DNA of 64,000 nt from Nyssa sinensis (taxonomy: Eukaryota > Streptophyta > Magnoliopsida > Cornales > Nyssaceae). Position numbers and translations under genes: made by a program. Location: positions 18,017,915 through 18,081,914 of the forward strand of contig CM018031.1 in the NCBI GenBank assembly GCA_008638375.1. Direction: 5' to 3'. The notes below the pieces were generated by a model. The model made no database searches. It saw only the letters and a program-made list of their open reading frames with translations, and was not told where the DNA came from. Below, one piece after another: positions 58,591-64,000 of the stretch. Position 1 is the first letter of the stretch, and the number at the start of each line of letters is the position of its first letter.

Positions 58591-59640
58591 TATACATTTT
58601 TATGTTGGAAATTCATTTCAAAAGTCTACATATTGAGTCTAGTCATTAAGTGAAGTTGAGTCTTGCTGTTAGTCAATTAAATTCTTGAAGACTTGAACAA
58701 GTCGGACTAAATTACAACTTCAATTCTTATTTCTAAAAGATGATTTTTTGCTACAACTTCAAGATTTCATATTTACTCAATCGAGAAATGTACAAACACA
58801 CACACAACAATCATTCACTTAGGTTTGTATACATAAGATGAGTCTACATTTAATCTATCACATATTCTCATAGGATCATGCATTTAATATTAGACAGACC
58901 CTATGTGTTTTTTAGTATTGATTATAGGCTAGACGAACCATAGGATGTGTTATTATAGTGACCCTAAGGTACTTAGTATGGTTTTAATTTGATTAGAATC
59001 AAATTACAAAAAAAAAAGACCAATAACTGAACTGTTCGAAAGCATCTTTGTACCGTTCGAATGCATGTAGGTTCCATCTGAAGACGTGTGGGACTTCTTG
59101 AGAATCTAGTTAGTTAGTTGATTCGAATTCTATTAAGATTATATCTTACCTATATAAAAGTGATATTTTTTTTGCTCATATACATACACAAAAAGTATGA
59201 AAACTATACAGTGGGAACATATTTTTTGCATCCTTAGAGGGCACAAATGGCACTATAGAAAACCTTGAGAGTTTTATTCAAATTCTTGAGAGTTTTAAAA
59301 AGGTTTTTGTGAGCTTTTCAAAGAGAGAATCTTAGGAGATATCTCTTGATCACTGCACATACAAGAAGTTGTACACCAAGTAACGTGGATCTACGGAAGT
59401 GATTTTAGGTTTGCTTCTAACTTTGGGCTTTATGATTTTCACTTGGAATCTAAAATCTTGAGAGTAGAGATTGGATGTTTTATTTCTTAGAGATGTCTAC
59501 TGCTCACTCGCTTTGATGGATCACCTAAGATTTAATCTTTGAAGTGATTATGCACAAGTTTTCATTTCTTTGGAAAAGTATGATGTTGGCTCTAAAGCTT
59601 TTCAACCATGGGCATTCTCATAATTTTGATGATAACTGTA
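58590..59640 (+). mobile_element. SIRE-like solo LTR related to the one at 50,280
   Basis: The stretch from 58605 ('ggaaattcatttcaaaag', 'tattgagtct', 'gttgagtcttgct', 'cttgaagacttgaacaag') aligns in order with 50338-50440 in the 3' LTR at 50280-51170. No internal coding sequence accompanies it. Ends not resolved. Confidence 0.5.
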
Positions 59641-59801
59641 ATGCTTCGTAAATTTGGAGAATATAAAAATGAAAAAATAAAGAGTAATATTAGTTTTTGT
59701 GTGATTATAATAACCACAAACATTAAAAAGGTGGGAAAAACTTGAATAATAAAACGTGTTATGTGTGTACATGTTATTACATGTTTAGATCTTGAAATGC
59801 G

Positions 59802-60085
59802 TTAAATACAATCCTTAATTATATTGTATATCTTCCACGGATGACCCCTGCCCAACATAACATCAACAATTAAGCTAGAATTTCCTTCAATATCAATTTG
59901 TTTCCCATCTTGAAGATCAAGCCGTAGTAATCTTCGCGAAGTGCCAATGCCTCTAATTGAAGCACAAACAAGTTTCCTCCATACCAACTAGACAAAGCCC
60001 AATAAATGTCACCTACCTCATTTCTTACAATCACTCCTACTCCACATGAATTTCTATTGCATAACTTAGATTCATCAAAATTCAT
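59802..60085 (-). pseudogene. LINE C-terminal RNase H domain (RVT_3-like)
   Basis: Begins MNFDESKLCNRNSCGVGVIVRNEVGD, the plant non-LTR RNase H signature with its first catalytic Asp. A second frame (59987-59802) continues QLEALALRE-like and VDVMLGRGHPWKI text. Confidence 0.75.
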
Positions 60086-61930
60086 CTCCTTTCTTCTTAT
60101 AAGAGGGATCCACCTAATAAATTTAGCCGCTTTGCTACTGATTGGATCAATATTTATCTTTAGTGAACAAAGAATTTAAAAGCCTATAATTCAAGAACAT
60201 AGAAGTTGTTTTTTCAATGATTTTGAAAGGATTGAATTTTGTTTGCTGAAAGATTCTGTCATTACTAGTACACCAAATTTGTCACAAAATATTGACCACT
60301 TTTTCTTTTTGTGTCATCATATTTATTTTTAGATTGGATCATTTTAAGCCAATTAATAATATCACTATTTGGACTTTCACATGATGGCCTATTAAATTCC
60401 ACACATATTTTGTAGCTTTACATTTATAGAATATATGATTTATATCTTCAATTTCATTAGGACATAAATCACAATATATATCTATATGAATACCCCTTCT
60501 ATTTAGAAATTTTGTTGATGGAATTCTTTGACTTAATAAAAGCCAAATAAAAGATCTAATTTTAAGTACACACTTCAAATTCCAACACTAAGAAAAATCA
60601 AATTTTTTGGGCACAAAACACAACGTCTATCTCCACACCTAATATCCCTTGCTAATCTAGTGGTTGACCTTTGAGAAAAACAACTATTATTTTCTGCTCC
60701 CCACCACATTGTATCCTCGATATGAGAGACAGGAATCAGAATCCTAATAATAATTCTACTTGAATCATCCCCTACTAGCAACTTGATTTTTTTCTCATTC
60801 CACTGTTTATTTTCTAGCATACAGTCCTAAACCTTCATATGACAATCAATTTGTTCCCGACAGTTAACTAGTATGTACTCATATAAGGATATCTATTCAT
60901 GGCCCATTTATCCACCCAAAAGAGAATTTTTCACCATCACCGACTGACCACCTAATTCCTTCACTAATAATATCCCTAGCTTTTAAAATATTCTTCTAAG
61001 CTCATGAATCCTTTCCCTTTGGTCTAACTAAAAAGAAATCATTTTTATTCAAATATTTGCCCCTCATTTGAGTTACCCACACATTTTCAAATTATATATG
61101 CTAGGATTCTCCATCCCAATTTGGCCATGGCAACCATGTTAACATGAGTGATATTTCGAATTCCTAGCTCCATTGTCTCTTTTTCCATACAGATCTCGTC
61201 CCATCTAACCCAATTTAAGTCTTTCTGATCACTCCTTTTTCCCCATAAAAATTTCCTTTGTATCCTGTCTATTTCATCTCTTAATTTCTTTGGAAGCAAA
61301 TAACAGTTCATGTTATGTTGAGCAATTGGAGACAAAACTGATTTTATCAGGACTTCCCTACCTGATCTGGATAAGGTTTTAGTTATTCATCCCTGCATTT
61401 TCTTTTCAACTCTTTCAATAATACTGCGAAAACAATCTCCTTTCTTTTTTGTGTATATCCATGGAGTTCCAAGATACCTCCCAATGTGATTCACAACAGT
61501 TAGGCCCATAGTTTCTTTTATCAATCTCCTATCTTGGGTCTTCACATTATTTGAAAAAAATATACTTGACTTGTATAATTAACTTTTTGACCTGAAGCAT
61601 TACCAAAAGTGTCAAACACTATTTTAATAACATCACAGTCACTTTGACGGTTCAACCAAAAATTAAACAATCGTCAGCAAAAAGTAAATAACTTATAGGT
61701 TTGGTTTTTTATCCAATCTTGACTCCGAGATTATTTTCTTTCCTTTGCAACTCAAAATTTAATAGGCTAGTTAAGCACTCCGTGCACATGATGAATAAAT
61801 ATGGTGATAAAAGATCATCTTGTCTAATACCTCTAAGTGGGTTTGAATTCACAGGAAGGAATACACACCGATGATATACATACCAAAATTCAATGAATAA
61901 ATATTTCATGGAAACCCAACTTCTTGTAAC

Positions 61931-62200
61931 CTACTCAATGAAGACCCATTCGAGTCTATCATATGCTTTTTCAAGATCAATTTTGATGCTCATCCATCCT
62001 TTAGTTCCATTTTTAAGTTTAAAAGAGTGGTTCACTTCATGAGCAATAAGGATATTATCTACAATTTGCCTACATTTTACAAACACGCTTTGTTTGCCTG
62101 ATATAATTTTTGGCATTAATGTCTTTAGATAATTTACCAAAATTCTAACTAAAATTTTATAAGTCACATTGTAAAGACTGATAAGTCTAAACTGACCCAT
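61931..62200 (-). pseudogene. LINE reverse transcriptase, N-terminal part
   Basis: Open for 89 codons: RLISLYNVTYKIL, SGKQSVFVKCRQIVDNILIAHEV and motif A IKIDLEKAYDRLEWVFIE. It is the best preserved piece of this LINE. The catalytic ADD box follows in another frame near 61670. Confidence 0.85.
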
Positions 62201-62330
62201 TGTTTCAAGGTTGTCCTATTTTGGTATCAAAACAATGAATGTATTATTTAATTCCTAACATAAACTATTATGATTGAAAAAATCATTGCACATGTCTTCC
62301 ACAGATTTAACCACTATAATCCAATAACTT

Positions 62331-62718
62331 TTATAAAAGAGAATGAGCAGCCCGAAAAAGGTTACTAATAAACATAATATTATTTATTGTTACACCAGAT
62401 ATAAAAAAATCCATTCTTTATTTCAGAATTACTTAATATCATATAATTTGAAATTAAAATTAAAATATAAAAAAATAGGATGTACAAGTATAAGCATTTT
62501 GCAGTTGGCACTAACATGATGAGTTTTTATTGGGACATCATCTGCTATTTTTTGTCTATCTGCTATTTTTTTCACTACTGTTCCTTGCATAGATAACTTC
62601 TTGTTTATTTCCATGTCAAATCATCTTCTTCCCCTTACACCTTCAAGTCAAAGTAACTCTAAACAAAATCTTCATTTTCTTAATCTAATGTTTGAGCTCA
62701 TTTATTCCCATTGTTAAG
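62331..62718. other. DNA between LINE and eIF2A exon, no gene
   Basis: AT-rich; presumably part of the intron upstream of the first visible eIF2A exon. Ends in the acceptor 'tgttaag' at 62718. Confidence 0.4.
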
Positions 62719-64000
62719 GTATTCTGGGACTATATGGAGAAAAAGCAGCTCAGAGTCAGGACCACAAAGGCTGAATGGTCTGTAACAAGTGAATGTTCTC
62801 CAGATGGACGCTATTTATTGACTGCCACAACAGCTCCAAGACTACAAGTTGACAACGGGTATGTTGATCTTCAGTTATATTGTATGATATTAGTGATTGA
62901 ATATGTGTGATTGGGGAACATTGGGGAACAAAGGTCTGGTACATGTCATTGATTATTATTAAAATGCGCAGAAGCTAAGGTTTGTAATTTGGAAAATGCC
63001 TGGCAAATGACTTGTGATAGCCCCATGATTACTTGAATCTGAAAGTTGCAATCTGTAGATCTTGCTTCATATGATCAAGCAGAGTTGTTCTTTGAAATAA
63101 AGCATTTTCTATACCTTGGCCCACACCCTGTTCTTGATGTGAAAAACCATCTAGAGGAGACTGATTGTTAAGAGTGATGTGAATTGTTCAGACGGTGGGA
63201 GACACCTTTTTTGTAAGCTGATAATACCATTTATGTGTAGATATTAATTTAATTGTAGTTGGTGCTCGCTACCCCGTTACTTTTTAATGATGAAATAGTC
63301 AGTCATTTCCAAGGATACATGATTTATGACCTAGAAACCAAGTGTAACTCACATATTGAGTAATTTGTCTAATGCATGGCATGAGGTGTATGAAAAAGCC
63401 CTCATAAAGAAGTATGTAGCCTTGTATTTGGCAAATCATCAAGATAGTCTAAGCTTATTTCCTTTCTCAATATTATGTTGATGGTCTGTGCATGGTATCA
63501 AGAGTGCTTGCGCCAGGGTGGAGGGAATTATTTGGCCCTAAATCAACATTTTTGCTAATTATTTATTTAATTTTTTTGATCGGTGCTAATTATTTATTTA
63601 ATCATTGTGTTGATTTTATTGAAGGATTAAAATTTTTCACCCCAATGGATTGTTGTTTTTCAAGAAGATGTTTGACAAGCTGTATCAAGCAAGTGTTTTT
63701 ACTGTTTGTCTTTTTTCTAATTTGGTCCCGATCAACTTGGCTTATTTTCCTTGATTTTTTTCTTCCAACAATTTTGCACAGGCTGAATGGAAACCAGAAT
63801 CGCCAGATAATTTTAGTGAAATTGCCGAGCTTGTGAAGTATCTTCAGTCAATAAAGGTTGAAGAGACCAAACCACAAGGTTCTTTCTCTCGTTTAGACCT
63901 AATTTTCTTGATTTTGGATTGTTTGCATGCAATTGACATTGTTGAACAATTGATATTCTGATGACCATACAATCCTTCCTTACAGTAATGTCTTTGCACA
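62719..64000 (+). CDS. EIF2A: eukaryotic translation initiation factor 2A (eIF2A), C-terminal exons, partial
   Basis: Three exons join in phase: 62719-62858, 63625-63688 and 63782-63878, with the gene running off the right edge after a GT donor at 63879. They encode VFWDYMEKKQL, AEWSVTSECSPDGRYLLTATTAPRLQVDNG, IKIFHPNGLLFFKKMFDKLYQ and AEWKPESPDNFSEIAELV. This is the end of the eIF2A beta-propeller and the start of its C-terminal region. The protein delivers initiator tRNA to the 40S subunit in a GTP-independent way. Oddities: the usual Trp of SEWSPDG is Cys; two extra residues follow KKQL; and the second visible intron starts GC (63689-63690) rather than GT, a GC-AG intron. No N-terminal exons are seen upstream in the window, where a LINE and LTRs sit instead, so this is either a gene with a very long intron or a partial copy. 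The frame is open across all three exons. Confidence 0.85.
63554..63603. repeat. short tandem duplication in eIF2A intron
   Basis: 'gctaattatttatttaat' occurs at about 63554 and again at about 63585, within the intron 62859-63624. Confidence 0.75.

Larger units (their letters stand above)
59802..62330 (-). mobile_element. 5'-truncated LINE with RT, zf-RVT and RNase H
   Basis: Minus-strand blocks in order: RT start (GQFRLISLYNVTYKILVRILV; 62200), RT motif A IKIDLEKAYDRLEW (about 61990), GIRQDDLLSPYLFIMCTE (61820), the catalytic LLFADDCLIF box (about 61670), the FLWGKRSDQKDLNWVRWDEIC post-RT region (61260), zf-RVT (CDLCPNEIEDINHIFYKC; 60450) and a terminal plant-type RNase H domain (MNFDESKLCNRNSCGVGVIVRN; 60085). 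RNase H at the C-terminus marks it as a different LINE lineage from the one at 26-40 kb, where none is seen. It is missing its endonuclease and ORF1 and is broken by stops and shifts. Confidence 0.85.

Noticed and set aside
1..64000. CRISPR arrays, rRNA genes, bacterial-type operons
   Set aside because: No regularly spaced repeat array, no rRNA-like block, and the gene structure with introns and retroelements is that of a plant nuclear genome.

Overview
The window is nuclear DNA from a flowering plant, most likely a eudicot. It is AT-rich, genes are split by very long introns, and every coding exon is plant-type: a CCCH/KH RNA-binding protein, a GATA zinc-finger factor, eIF2A, and captured pieces of ARL8, AP2 and TBL genes. 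Most of the sequence is decayed transposable elements: LINEs, Ty1-copia and SIRE-like LTR elements, a SINE, hAT and Tourist-like DNA elements. I cannot name the species.

Layout. 1-0.8 kb: 3' part of a dead LINE (minus). 0.9-8.0 kb: AT-rich intergenic DNA with a 222-bp tandem duplication, two sister MITEs and a long foldback. 8.0-23.6 kb: a complete three-exon KHZ-type gene (plus) whose second intron of about 12.7 kb separates the halves of its first zinc finger and holds a LINE, a 63-bp LINE stub inside that LINE, and a terminal-inverted-repeat element. 23.6-25.3 kb: GC-rich repeat remnant and a SINE with clear target-site duplications. 26.1-40.1 kb: one nearly complete LINE (plus) split by two later insertions. 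The larger insertion is itself nested: SIRE-like LTR, then gypsy-like LTR, then a 3,290-bp hAT element with an exact 8-bp target duplication that carries pieces of three host genes (ARL8, an AP2-family factor, a TBL acetyltransferase), all in one orientation. 40.9-54.5 kb: a phase-consistent four-exon GATA factor gene (minus). Its last intron, again inside the zinc finger, contains a complete but dead Ty1-copia element; its first intron contains a SIRE-like 3' half-element and a tandem-unit AT-rich element. 54.5-59.6 kb: microsatellites, unassigned DNA and a second SIRE-like LTR. 59.8-62.3 kb: 5'-truncated LINE (minus). 62.7-64.0 kb: three exons of the C-terminal part of eIF2A (plus), running off the window.

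The host genes look unrelated to one another: a post-transcriptional regulator, a transcription factor and a translation factor. What unites the region is insertion into introns and repeated nesting. The standout item is the hAT element at 33,135-36,424, which fits a Pack-type (gene-capturing) transposon with a multi-gene chimeric cargo.
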